A DNA stretch of 64,000 nt, taken from the NCBI RefSeq assembly GCF_026427355.1, contig NZ_CP102664.1, positions 2,480,001-2,544,000 of the forward strand. Reading direction: 5' to 3'. The notes under the pieces were generated by a model, which saw nothing but the letters and a program-made list of their open reading frames with translations, searched no databases and was not told the DNA's origin. Every line of letters begins with the position of its first letter. Position 1 is the first letter of the stretch. This DNA is from Sphingobium sp. JS3065 (GTDB lineage: Bacteria > Pseudomonadota > Alphaproteobacteria > Sphingomonadales > Sphingomonadaceae). Both the position numbers and the translations under genes were made by a program. Of the stretch, positions 17,010 through 25,607 are shown in pieces.

Positions 17010-17573
17010 ATGATCACCCGCATCCGGGAGGTACGCAAAGCCAAGGGACTAACGCTGGAACAGGTCGGCGCATTATGCGTACCACCCACCACCGCCCAGA
17101 CCATCGGCCGGCTGGAAACCGGTACCCGAACCGTATCGGTCAACTGGCTGAATCGCATCGCCAGGGCATTGGGCGTCGCTTCTTCCGAACTGGTGGCCCT
17201 GCCCGGCCAGAATGTCGTGCCGGTTGCCGCGCTGCTGGGTCCGGAGGGCGCCCGCGCGCCAACCCGGCCGCTCTCCCTTCCCCCGCCGGCGCCTGTCGAT
17301 GCGATGGTCGGCGTGCAGGTATCCGGCAGTATCGGCGATTACCGCAGCGGTGATGAAATCTGGTGCCGCCGCATCATGCCGGACGAATTTTCCAGCGTGC
17401 TCAACCGCGACCTGCTGCTGCCGCGCCACGCCGGACGCTTCCTGTTCGGGCGACTGATCGGACGCGAAGACGACCGGCTGCACATCCTTCCCCTGGGCAT
17501 GGGCAGCCGCCAGCAGGTGATAAGTGACCCACCCTGGGGCGCCGTGGCGGTCCAACTGGTGAGACGACTGTAG
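17010..17573 (+). CDS. XRE-family helix-turn-helix regulator
   Basis: A 187-residue DNA-binding protein. Residues 1-60 form an XRE/Cro-C1 HTH (ITRIREVRKAKGLTLEQVG, TIGRLETGTRTVSVNWLNRI). The C-terminal half, after a proline-rich linker, resembles a beta-rich S24-like sensing fold in layout but I cannot see a catalytic Ser-Lys pair. The start is the ATG at 17010 with AGGA seven bases upstream; a GTG at 16992 is possible. Divergent from the DUF6456 gene, whose promoter it may control (inference). Confidence 0.8.
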   Translation: MITRIREVRKAKGLTLEQVGALCVPPTTAQTIGRLETGTRTVSVNWLNRIARALGVASSELVALPGQNVVPVAALLGPEGARAPTRPLSLPPPAPVDAMVGVQVSGSIGDYRSGDEIWCRRIMPDEFSSVLNRDLLLPRHAGRFLFGRLIGREDDRLHILPLGMGSRQQVISDPPWGAVAVQLVRRL

Positions 17574-17643
17574 ACAAAGGCGGTTTCATCCTTAACCCTG
17601 CATTGACGATGGCTACCGGAAAGAGAGTTTCTAGGAAGATGCG

Positions 17644-18819
17644 ATGACGTTGAACGTCCTGATGCTGTCGACCCTGTTCCCGGATATGAGCCGTCCCAAT
17701 TTCGGCGTGTTCGTCGAACGGCAGGCACGCGAACTGGCGAGCCGGGACGGCGTCCGGGTCACGGTGGTCGCGCCGCTCGGCATTCCGCCCTGGCCACTGT
17801 CGAAGGCGAAGCGCTACGCCCCCCTGCGCGCCCTGCCCGCCACGGAACGGTGGAAGGATCTGACCGTCCACCGCCCGGTCTTTCCGATCATCCCCAAATT
17901 CGGCGGGCGCTTCAACGTCCACAGCATGACCCGCGCCATCCTGCCGCTGGTCAGACGCCTGCATGCGCAGCGCCCCTTCGACGTCATCGACGCCAGCTTC
18001 TTCTTCCCTGACGGCCCGGTGGCGCAGCGGCTTTCGCGCGCGCTCGGCATCCCCTATTCGGTGAAGGCGCGCGGCGCGGACATCCATTATTGGGGCATGC
18101 GCAGGGGCACGCGCAAAATGGTGAAGCACGCCGCCGATGACGCCGCCGGGCTGCTCGCCGTGTCGGACGCGATGCGCCGTTCGATGGCGCGCATGGGCAT
18201 CGATGCGGACAAGATCCGCGTCCATTATACCGGCGTCGACCTCGACCGCTTCGAACCGGCCGACCGCGCTTCGGCAAAGGAAAGCCTGGGTTTCGAAGGG
18301 CCGGTGGTGCTGTGCGTCGGCGCGCTGATCCCCCGTAAGGGGCAGGAATTGCTGGTGCGGGCGCTGCCGCAACTCCATGGCGTCACGCTGCTGTTCGCCG
18401 GACAGGGACAATATCGCCGCGCATTGGAAAAGCAGGCGGAGGAACTGGGCGTGGACCGGCGCATCGGTTTCCTGGGGTCCGTGCCGCACGACCGGCTGCC
18501 GCGCATCTATGCCGCCGCCGACGTCATGGCGCTGCCCTCCTCCTCCGAAGGGCTGGCCAATGCCTGGGTGGAGGCGCTGGCCTGCGGCACCCCCATCGTG
18601 ATCAGCGATGTCGGCGGCGCGCGCGAACTGCTCGACCGGCCCGAAGCGGGGCAGATCGTGGCCCGCGAACCCGAAGCCCTTGCCGCCGCCATCAGCGCAA
18701 TTTTGGTCAACCCGCCCGAACGGGAAGCCGTTCGCGAAGCCGCGCTGCGCTTTACCTGGGCCGCCAATGGGGACACGCTGCTGGACCATCTCCGCGCAAT
18801 CGCCGGTCAGGAATCCTGA
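17644..18819 (+). CDS. Glycosyltransferase, GT4 family
   Basis: A 391-residue GT-B glycosyltransferase. The N-terminal acceptor half begins LNVLMLSTLFPDMSRPNFGVFVERQ, and the C-terminal half binds the nucleotide sugar, with GALIPRKGQELLV and the E-x7-E retaining motif Glu302/Glu310 (SSEGLANAWVEALACGTP). Likely transfers a sugar in surface polysaccharide or glycolipid synthesis; substrate unknown. The stop overlaps the convergent molybdopterin oxidoreductase by 13 bases. Confidence 0.88.
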   Translation: MTLNVLMLSTLFPDMSRPNFGVFVERQARELASRDGVRVTVVAPLGIPPWPLSKAKRYAPLRALPATERWKDLTVHRPVFPIIPKFGGRFNVHSMTRAILPLVRRLHAQRPFDVIDASFFFPDGPVAQRLSRALGIPYSVKARGADIHYWGMRRGTRKMVKHAADDAAGLLAVSDAMRRSMARMGIDADKIRVHYTGVDLDRFEPADRASAKESLGFEGPVVLCVGALIPRKGQELLVRALPQLHGVTLLFAGQGQYRRALEKQAEELGVDRRIGFLGSVPHDRLPRIYAAADVMALPSSSEGLANAWVEALACGTPIVISDVGGARELLDRPEAGQIVAREPEALAAAISAILVNPPEREAVREAALRFTWAANGDTLLDHLRAIAGQES

Positions 18820-20459
18820 TCCCAAAAGGCGACCAGCCGCGCTTTCCCGTCCGGCGTCGGAAAACGCCCTTCATCGAACGGCACCTCCCCCCAGCGCCAT
18901 GGCGTCAATTCGTCATAGGCCGGGTTTGAAATGGGCGCATGCCGCCTGAGATTCAGCAGCCGCGCCCCCTGATTGCGATAGGCGGTCAGGCGCACATGCT
19001 CGCGATAGATTTCCGCCGGCCGTTCATAATGAAAGGCGTCGCGCCAGCCCATGGCCTGGGCGATGCGGGTCCATATCCACCAGTCGGGCTTCGCTTCTCC
19101 GGGCAGCGGGAACAGCCAGCGCTGCCTGCTGATCAACCGGTCCGCTCCCGTCAGCGTCCCATCCTTCTCGATCCACACCGGCGACGGCAGCGCGATCATG
19201 CGCAGCGCCTCCATCTCCGGCTCGCTCCACGGCGTGGTCAGGATGATAAGCGGCACCTGCTCCAGCAAGCTCCGGATCGGATGCGAAGACGGCGGCAACC
19301 CCCCCGGCATCAACATCGCCTTGATGCGCCCCGCCTCGATGGCGTCCGCCAGCGCGGCGCCGGACAGGCCCGGTGTGTCCGCCAGCGCCGCCGCCCCCCA
19401 GAAGCGACCGACCTGCGCCAAATCCTCCGCTGAAAAATCCCGATGCGCGGCCAGTTCCCCGGCCCGGCATCCCACTTCCCGCTGGCCCATGCCATTGGCG
19501 GCATCCGTTACCGCGAAGGGGGCGGCGCCCGGCCTGCCGATCCGCCCGGTCGCCAGATGGAGATTGAGGACGGCAGCCGACAGGCGGGCCGCCGCCTCAC
19601 CCGCGCCTTGCGGACTGAACAGCGTCACCAGCCGGGGCGTGGCCGCCACCTGCTCGTAAAAGCCCCGCACCTCGCCCGGCGCCAGCCCGCAGGCCCGCGC
19701 CACCGACCAGAGATCATGGTCCCGCCGCAACCCGGCCCAAAAGCCCGGCGGCGGCGCCAGACTCCGGTCCAGCACGCCATTGTCATGACAATGCAGCAGC
19801 AGTCCGCTCAGCAGCACCGCCTCGCTGCCCGGCGCGACCGTCAGCCGCTCATCGGCCTCGACCTCCTGCCCCTCATCCCGGCCCGCGATCAGGACAAGGC
19901 GCGCGCCCTGCTCCGCGCGCGCCTCCGCGATGCGCTCATGCAGCACCGGATGACGGCGGGCCGTCGCTTCGCCCACCAGCAGCAACATGTCCGCCTGCGC
20001 CAGATCCTCATAGACGGCGGGCATCACATCCTCGCCAAAGGCGGCCCGCTGCGCCGCCGCCATGCCGCCCGCCTCGCTGGAAGGCGCGTCGATATGGGCG
20101 GAGCCGATGAAACCCTTCATCAGCTTGTTGGCGACATAATAATCCTCTGTCAGCAGGCCGCCAGGCACATGCATCGCCACGCTGCCGGGGCCATGGCGGG
20201 CCATGACGTCGGACAAACGGCGCGCAGCCTGATCGACGGCGCGATCCCACCCGGCCGCCCGGCCATCCACCATCGGCCGCAGCAACCGGCCGTCCAGCGC
20301 CAGCAAATCCCTCAACGCCTCGCTGCGGGTGCAGAGCAGGCCGCCATTCGCCGGATGCACCGGATCGCCTTCGATCCGGACATCCCGCCCTTCGCCGGTC
20401 ACGGCACGGATGCCGCATCCCACGCCGCATTGACCACAAAGCGAACGGATGACCGCCAC
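18807..20459 (-). CDS. Truncated nitrate-reductase-like molybdopterin oxidoreductase
   Basis: A 550-residue homologue of assimilatory nitrate reductase (NasA/NarB type). The N-terminal [4Fe-4S] motif is intact (Cys8-x2-Cys11-x3-Cys15...Cys43). The following FIGSAHID and YEDLAQADMLLLVG segments are NasA-like. Two departures matter. The Mo-ligand cysteine of NasA/NapA (in xLCMASA) has no counterpart, the aligned stretch (residues 123-131) reading IDAPSSEAG. And the protein ends at FPTPDGKARLVAFW, where NasA normally runs on into the C-terminal pterin-binding domain (about 300 more residues). The usual Lys after the cluster is Arg45. It is probably catalytically inactive or of altered function. 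It is upstream of and divergent from modA. Confidence 0.8.
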   Translation of the reverse strand: MAVIRSLCGQCGVGCGIRAVTGEGRDVRIEGDPVHPANGGLLCTRSEALRDLLALDGRLLRPMVDGRAAGWDRAVDQAARRLSDVMARHGPGSVAMHVPGGLLTEDYYVANKLMKGFIGSAHIDAPSSEAGGMAAAQRAAFGEDVMPAVYEDLAQADMLLLVGEATARRHPVLHERIAEARAEQGARLVLIAGRDEGQEVEADERLTVAPGSEAVLLSGLLLHCHDNGVLDRSLAPPPGFWAGLRRDHDLWSVARACGLAPGEVRGFYEQVAATPRLVTLFSPQGAGEAAARLSAAVLNLHLATGRIGRPGAAPFAVTDAANGMGQREVGCRAGELAAHRDFSAEDLAQVGRFWGAAALADTPGLSGAALADAIEAGRIKAMLMPGGLPPSSHPIRSLLEQVPLIILTTPWSEPEMEALRMIALPSPVWIEKDGTLTGADRLISRQRWLFPLPGEAKPDWWIWTRIAQAMGWRDAFHYERPAEIYREHVRLTAYRNQGARLLNLRRHAPISNPAYDELTPWRWGEVPFDEGRFPTPDGKARLVAFWDQDS

Positions 20460-20564
20460 GATGCGATCAGGCCAGGGCCGGCGGGGTCGGACGAAATGTC
20501 ATGGACACCGCTTAACCCAAGGCGGAGCAAGACAAAAGGGCGCGAAGCTGGCAGAAGCAAAGCC

Positions 20565-21338
20565 ATGCTGAAAGTGATTCTCCGTGCCGTCGCGTTCGTC
20601 GCTATATTCATTCATATATTGCTGGCCCCGACCATGGCGCAGCAGCGCGGCCCGTTGGTGCTCGCCGCCTCCAGCATGCAGGAGGCGATGAACGCCGCCG
20701 CCGACGCCTGGGCCGCGCAGCGCCATGCCCGTCCGGTCCTGTCCTTCGCCGCCTCATCCGCCCTCGCACGCCAGATCAGGAGCGGCGCTCCGGCCGATTT
20801 GTTCGTATCGGCGGATGAAGGCTGGATGGACGATGTCGAAAAGGCGGGATTGCTCCAGCGCGGCACCAGGGCAAATCTGGCGGGCAACCGGCTGGTGCTG
20901 GTCGCCCCGGCGCGCGCGCCGCTGCGGCTGCGCATCGCGCGCGGCATGCCGATCGCCAGGGCGCTGGGCGATTCCCGGCTCGCCATGGCCAATCCCGACA
21001 GCGTGCCTGCGGGCAAATATGGCAAGGCGGTGCTCACCGCGCTGGGCGTCTGGCCCGGTGTCGCGAACCGGCTGGCGCTGGGCGACAATGTGCGGTCGGC
21101 CCTGACCCTGGTGGAGCGTGGCGAAGCGCGGCTGGGCATCGTCTATGCGACGGACGCCCGCGCATCGAAGGATGTGATCGTGGCGGGCATCTTCCCGGCG
21201 GGCAGCCATGCGCCGATCCGCTACCCCATCGCCCGCCTGAGCGCGAACCGGAACCCGGAAGCGGAGGGTTTCCGCCGCTTCCTGCTGTCACGGACCGGGC
21301 AGGCGATTCTCGCCCGCTACGGTTTCAGCCGGCCTTGA
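20565..21338 (+). CDS. modA: Molybdate ABC transporter substrate-binding protein ModA
   Basis: Periplasmic molybdate-binding protein, 257 residues. A signal peptide (LKVILRAVAFVAIFIHILLA, cleavage near MAQ) is followed by the ModA hallmarks LVLAASSMQEAMNA, the SSALARQI ligand loop, GAPADLFVSADEGWMD and the hinge ANPDSVPAGKYGK. The ATG at 20565 is chosen because it begins the signal peptide; the reading frame is open far upstream by chance. modB and modC lie 0.86 kb further on, beyond an antisense HAD gene. Confidence 0.93.
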   Translation: MLKVILRAVAFVAIFIHILLAPTMAQQRGPLVLAASSMQEAMNAAADAWAAQRHARPVLSFAASSALARQIRSGAPADLFVSADEGWMDDVEKAGLLQRGTRANLAGNRLVLVAPARAPLRLRIARGMPIARALGDSRLAMANPDSVPAGKYGKAVLTALGVWPGVANRLALGDNVRSALTLVERGEARLGIVYATDARASKDVIVAGIFPAGSHAPIRYPIARLSANRNPEAEGFRRFLLSRTGQAILARYGFSRP

Positions 21339-21341
21339 TCT

Positions 21342-22088
21342 TCACCTCTGGCAAGCCACAATGGCGTCGATCACCGCCAACGTCTCCTGCGGATCGCGCA
21401 CCCGCACCGTATCCAGCCCCAATTGCTTCGCCGGATAATCATTGCCACCGGGGAAGATCGCATCGCCAATGAACATCATCGCGTCCAGCGCGATCCCGCT
21501 CGCATCCCGCAGCTTCTTCAGGCCATAGGCCTTGTCCACCCCCTCCCGCGTGATGTCGATGGAGGTCGCCCCGCCCATGTTGATCGACAGTCCCGGCAAC
21601 CGCTCGCGCAGATCGGCCTGGATCACCTTGCGCTTGGCGAAATCGGGATCCCACACCTCCTTGGCGTGGATCGGCGCCTGCTGGCCGAGGGCGGAGAAGG
21701 TGATCTGGCTGCCGCGATCCTCGATCCGCTCGCCCCACACCTGCTCCGGCACGAAGCCGGTCGCCTCCAGCGAAGCGTCGAACGCCGCCAGGATCGCCTG
21801 CTTCTGCGCCTCCTCGAACAGTTCGGCATAGACCGGCGTCCATTGCCCGTCGCGATGGGTGTAGAGCTTCGTCCCTGTCGTGGGCATCAGCCAGAGCCGC
21901 GAGCGGTCCGCCCGATCCGGCAGGCGGCTCGCCACCTGCTTGTCGAACTGCGGCCAGTCGCCGCCGGAGATCACCGCGACATGCGCAACCTCCAGCAGCC
22001 GCGCCAATGCTTCCCCCATAGCCTCGCCCAAGGGCTGTTTGCTCTCGGCCAGGGTTCCATCAAGGTCGAAGGCGATCAACAATTTCAT
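21342..22088 (-). CDS. HAD-IIB family phosphatase (phosphomannomutase-like)
   Basis: A 248-residue HAD-superfamily hydrolase of type IIB. Motif I FDLDGTL gives Asp8/Asp10, motif II is VISGGD, motif III lies around the GVDKAYGLKKL lysine, and motif IV is FIGDAIFPGGND. The cap has the beta-rich IIB pattern similar to eukaryotic-type phosphomannomutase and sugar phosphatases (GTKLYTHRDGQW). Substrate unknown, presumably a sugar phosphate. It lies antisense between modA and modB, 3 bases from the modA stop. Confidence 0.85.
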   Translation of the reverse strand: MKLLIAFDLDGTLAESKQPLGEAMGEALARLLEVAHVAVISGGDWPQFDKQVASRLPDRADRSRLWLMPTTGTKLYTHRDGQWTPVYAELFEEAQKQAILAAFDASLEATGFVPEQVWGERIEDRGSQITFSALGQQAPIHAKEVWDPDFAKRKVIQADLRERLPGLSINMGGATSIDITREGVDKAYGLKKLRDASGIALDAMMFIGDAIFPGGNDYPAKQLGLDTVRVRDPQETLAVIDAIVACQR

Positions 22089-22198
22089 GCGCAATGCTCC
22101 GGATGGGACAGAGTGCGGCTTTGCCCTGTGAACCGGCGCGATGCAATGCGCATGACGGGGGCTGGCCTTTTCCATTCTCCTGTCCGAAAGAGGTCGGC

Positions 22199-22897
22199 AT
22201 GATCCTGTCTCCCGAAGAATGGGGCATCGTCGCGCTGTCGCTCCAAGTCAGCCTGGTCGCGGTGGGGCTGATGCTGCCGGTCGCCTTCGCGCTGGCCTGG
22301 CTGCTGGCCCGGTCGCGCTTTCCGGGCAAGCTGCTCGTCGACGCCCTGGTGCACCTGCCCCTGGTGGTGCCGCCGGTCGTGACCGGATGGCTGCTGCTGC
22401 TGCTGTTCGGCGCGAACGGGCCGCTTGGCAGGTGGTTCGAACAGGCGCTGGGCGTCAGTTTCATGTTCCGCTGGACCGGCGCCGCGCTCGCCTCCGCGAT
22501 CATGGCGATGCCGCTGATGGTGCGCGCCATGCGCCTGTCGATCGAGGGCATCGACCGGCGGCTGGAACAGGCCGCCCAGACCCTGGGCGCCAGGCCCCGC
22601 CGCGTCTTCCTCACCATCTCCCTTCCGCTGGCGCTGCCCGGCATATTGGCCGGACTGGTCCTTGGCTTCGCCCGGTCCATCGGGGAATTCGGCGCGACCA
22701 TCACCTTCGTGTCCGACGTCCCCGGCGAAACCCGCACCCTGCCCATCGCCATCTATTCCGCGCTGCAAATGCCCGGTGCGGAAACCGCGGTGACGCGCCT
22801 TGCCGTCATTTCGATCCTGCTGTCGCTGGCCGCGCTGGTCGCTTCCGAAGCGCTCGCCCGCCGGGCCGGAGGCGGAAGGACCAACCATGTCCTTTGA
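22199..22897 (+). CDS. modB: Molybdate ABC transporter permease ModB
   Basis: Inner-membrane permease, 232 residues, with about five TM helices. It starts LSPEEWGIVALSLQVSLVAV and contains the ABC-coupling EAA loop (EQAAQTLGARPRRVFLTISLPLALPGI, key residues Glu-Ala-Ala...Gly...Leu-Pro) and the downstream GFARSIGEFGATI that is typical of ModB. The ATG at 22199 is 110 bases from the divergent HAD gene. It overlaps modC by 11 bases, so the two are translationally coupled. Confidence 0.95.
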   Translation: MILSPEEWGIVALSLQVSLVAVGLMLPVAFALAWLLARSRFPGKLLVDALVHLPLVVPPVVTGWLLLLLFGANGPLGRWFEQALGVSFMFRWTGAALASAIMAMPLMVRAMRLSIEGIDRRLEQAAQTLGARPRRVFLTISLPLALPGILAGLVLGFARSIGEFGATITFVSDVPGETRTLPIAIYSALQMPGAETAVTRLAVISILLSLAALVASEALARRAGGGRTNHVL

Positions 22898-23495
22898 CCT
22901 GGAGATCGACCACCGCATCGGTGAACGCCACATCGTCCTGAACGCCCGCGCGGGCGCGGGGCTCATCGCCCTGTTCGGCCCGTCCGGCGCGGGCAAGACC
23001 AGCATCCTCAACATGGTCGCAGGCATCATCACCCCGGACCGGGGCCGGATCGCGGTCGCAGGCGAAACGCTGTTCGACAGCGCGGTCGCCATCAATATTC
23101 CCGCCGCCCAGCGCCGGGCAGGCTATGTCTTCCAGGACGGACGCCTTTTCCCCCATATGCCGGTGCGCGCCAACCTGCTCTATGGGCGGCATGGCGACGC
23201 GCCCCTGCCGTTCGAGGCGGTGCTCGATTTCCTGGGCATCGGCCATTTGCTCGACCGCTGGCCCACCACGCTTTCCGGCGGCGAGGCGCAACGTGTCGCC
23301 ATCGGCCGGGCGCTGCTGTCAGGCCCCAGATTCCTGCTGCTGGACGAACCGCTTTCCTCGCTCGACCCGGCCAGGCGGGAGGAAATATTGACCGTCATCG
23401 AACGGATGAAGCGCGACCTTGCCATGCCGATGCTCTATGTCAGCCACGACCGGGCGGAGGTCGAACGGCTCGCCGATCACGTCATCGCGCTATAA
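22887..23495 (+). CDS. modC: Molybdate ABC transporter ATPase ModC, short form
   Basis: ABC ATPase powering molybdate import. Walker A is GPSGAGKTS (about residues 31-39), the signature LSGGEAQRVAIGRALL, Walker B LLLDEPLSSLD and the switch His in YVSHDRAEV. It is 202 residues and stops soon after the switch, so the C-terminal TOBE/Mop regulatory domain of classical ModC (about 350 residues) is missing. That suggests import is not gated through ModC by bound molybdate (inference). Its end overlaps the convergent phosphotransferase gene by 19 bases. Confidence 0.94.
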   Translation: MSFDLEIDHRIGERHIVLNARAGAGLIALFGPSGAGKTSILNMVAGIITPDRGRIAVAGETLFDSAVAINIPAAQRRAGYVFQDGRLFPHMPVRANLLYGRHGDAPLPFEAVLDFLGIGHLLDRWPTTLSGGEAQRVAIGRALLSGPRFLLLDEPLSSLDPARREEILTVIERMKRDLAMPMLYVSHDRAEVERLADHVIAL

Positions 23496-24322
23496 GCAGG
23501 CAGGCCCGCCTCCGCCAGCGCGCGATTGAGATAGGCCAGAAAAGCCCGCTGCCGCACCGGCGCTCGCGCCCGCAGCCAGGCCAGCGCGACCACCGCCCGC
23601 CACTGCGCCACCTGCGCGAAATGCCCCGGCGAAATCCGGCGATAATGGTCCGCATAGCAACGCGCCGCCCAATCCCGCACCCTGTTGGTCAGCCAATCCT
23701 GCGGCCCCTCGCCAAAGCGCATCAGCATTTCCGTGCGCATGATATCCGGCGTGACCGGCCCCCGCGCCGCCTTCGACCAGTCAATCGCAACCGGCCCGCC
23801 ATCCGCCATCAGGATATTCTTCACATGGAAATCGCCATGCAGCAGCCGGTCGCCATCGGGCAGCCCGTCGAGCAGCCGAAGCGCCGCCTGCTGCAAGCCC
23901 CCATCCGCCGGGCCATAGACGATGTCCGTCCGCAACACCTCCCGCAAGGAACGCAGCCCTGGCGCCGCGCAATCGTGAATCCGCCGATGAAATGCCGCCA
24001 TTTCCCGCAGCATCGCGCCGCTGCGCAACGGGCGCAGGCGCAGTTGCCGCATCATCGTCGGCCCCTCGACCTCCGGATAGAGGATCGCCCGCCCCGCACT
24101 CAGCCGCAGTTGCTCGACCGGCCGGGCGACCGCGATGCCGCACTCCGCCGCCAGCGTCGCGGCCGCAAATTCGCGGTCGATCATCTCCTCAGACACGGCG
24201 GCGTGGAAGATCTTGACGACCAACCGCTCCCCGACACGACAAACCCGCGCGCTGGCGCCCGACGCCAGCGTCGCCAGATTGTCCTCCACTATCCCCGAAA
24301 GCGTCGGCGGCACCCCCGCCAT
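23477..24322 (-). CDS. Phosphotransferase (APH/lipopolysaccharide-kinase-like fold)
   Basis: A 281-residue protein-kinase-like phosphotransferase. An N-lobe with VVKIFHAAVSEEMIDREF (ATP Lys and helix Glu) precedes the catalytic loop LLHGDFHVKNILM and the metal-binding AIDWSKAARG. It belongs with small-molecule/lipid-sugar kinases rather than Ser/Thr kinases. It begins one base after the KpsS-like stop, so it is coupled to the polysaccharide cluster, and may phosphorylate a glycolipid or sugar intermediate (inference). Convergent overlap with modC. Confidence 0.8.
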   Translation of the reverse strand: MAGVPPTLSGIVEDNLATLASGASARVCRVGERLVVKIFHAAVSEEMIDREFAAATLAAECGIAVARPVEQLRLSAGRAILYPEVEGPTMMRQLRLRPLRSGAMLREMAAFHRRIHDCAAPGLRSLREVLRTDIVYGPADGGLQQAALRLLDGLPDGDRLLHGDFHVKNILMADGGPVAIDWSKAARGPVTPDIMRTEMLMRFGEGPQDWLTNRVRDWAARCYADHYRRISPGHFAQVAQWRAVVALAWLRARAPVRQRAFLAYLNRALAEAGLPAYSAMT

Positions 24323-24323
24323 G

Positions 24324-25607
24324 CTAGCGAACGGCTGAGCGGGCGCTGTTCAGATCATGGACCACCGGCCCGCGCCGGACAGGCGCCTGCGCCGGCGGTC
24401 TGCGGGTCAGCCGCTCTACCGCATTGTCGACCAGCAGGCGCAGCCCTTCCTCGCTCAGCAATCCGCCCCGGATCAGGCATCGGTCGATCAGCACCCGGCG
24501 GAAGGCCGAATAAAGCGCCATGTCGGGCGCACCCGGCGCGGACCAGAATTCGTCCAGCGACCGTTTATGCACCACGCCCGGCACCTTGTAGACCGCATGG
24601 CCCAGCACGACGACAGGCTTCCCCGCGTTCAGCGCCAGCGTGCCCACCGTGCTGTTGACGGTCACCACGCCCAGCGAATTGCCGACCACCTCCGCAATGT
24701 CCCAGTCCGCAAGGTAGAAGACCCGGTCACCCACGCCATATTGCGCCGCCAGCCGCCGCGTCAGCCGCCCCCAGGCGACCAGCCCCGGATCGAGCGGATG
24801 GCGCTTCACCACCAGCGCGGTATTGGCCGGGGCGTGGGCGGCGAAGCTCTTGATCACGAAACGCAGCGCCGCCCGCATCGTGCCGAAGGGCGAATGGAGC
24901 CGGATCTGATAGTCCGAATCCAGTTGCAGCGGCAAAGTGAAATAGGGCCGGTCCGCGACCTTGGCCCATTCCTCCCGCGACTTGCGCCGCTCGGCCTGAC
25001 GCAGGTTCAGCTTCTTGAACCAGCCCACCGTTTCCCAAAGGAAGCTGTTGGGCCGGTGCGTCCGGTAGAAGGGAAAGGCCGGCCGCATCAGCGCCGACGC
25101 CATGCCATTGCGCCCGGTGTTGAAGGCGCGCTGGCGGAAGGTGGATGGGATTTGCGGTTGCAGCCCATTCTCCTCGGGCGGCAGGCTTTTCGCCTGTTCC
25201 AGAAACCAGTCGGGATCGAGCGGCAGGGTCGAATTGCCGTTCACCCCATCGTCCTGCAACGTCAGGAAATCGGGGCGGATATAGCCTTCCTCCACCACAT
25301 GGACGCGCAGGTTGCGCAGCCGCGCCATCTTGTGCGCAGAGGCATGATAGGGGCGGCAGTCGCCATAGAGGATCAGGTCGGTCACGCCATGGTTGACGAT
25401 ATAATCGTCGAAGAAGAGCGGCCAGTTACGGAACGTGCCCCGATAGTCGGTCGCGCCCTCGCCCGGCCAGTCGACCTTGTCGCCGCCATTGAGGTTGATC
25501 CGCAGCGCCCGATGCCCCCGCACCCGCAGCGCATCGGCCAGCATGGCGAAATAGGGTCCATGCGGTCCCTGGAGAAACAGGAAGGATTTGGGGGACGCAT
25601 CAACCAT
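24324..25607 (-). CDS. KpsS-like capsular polysaccharide protein
   Basis: A 427-residue capsule_synth-family protein resembling KpsS, a beta-Kdo transferase that builds the poly-Kdo linker on the lipid anchor of exported capsule. It starts FLFLQGPHGPYFAMLADALR and has ILYGDCRPYH, VVEEGYIRPDFLTLQ, the VKRHPLDPG motif and a final VVTVNSTVGTLALNAGKPV donor-site segment, all in the KpsS order. It overlaps the KpsC-like gene by 8 bases. No ABC exporter genes are in the window, so the rest of the pathway must lie elsewhere. Confidence 0.85.
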   Translation of the reverse strand: MVDASPKSFLFLQGPHGPYFAMLADALRVRGHRALRINLNGGDKVDWPGEGATDYRGTFRNWPLFFDDYIVNHGVTDLILYGDCRPYHASAHKMARLRNLRVHVVEEGYIRPDFLTLQDDGVNGNSTLPLDPDWFLEQAKSLPPEENGLQPQIPSTFRQRAFNTGRNGMASALMRPAFPFYRTHRPNSFLWETVGWFKKLNLRQAERRKSREEWAKVADRPYFTLPLQLDSDYQIRLHSPFGTMRAALRFVIKSFAAHAPANTALVVKRHPLDPGLVAWGRLTRRLAAQYGVGDRVFYLADWDIAEVVGNSLGVVTVNSTVGTLALNAGKPVVVLGHAVYKVPGVVHKRSLDEFWSAPGAPDMALYSAFRRVLIDRCLIRGGLLSEEGLRLLVDNAVERLTRRPPAQAPVRRGPVVHDLNSARSAVR

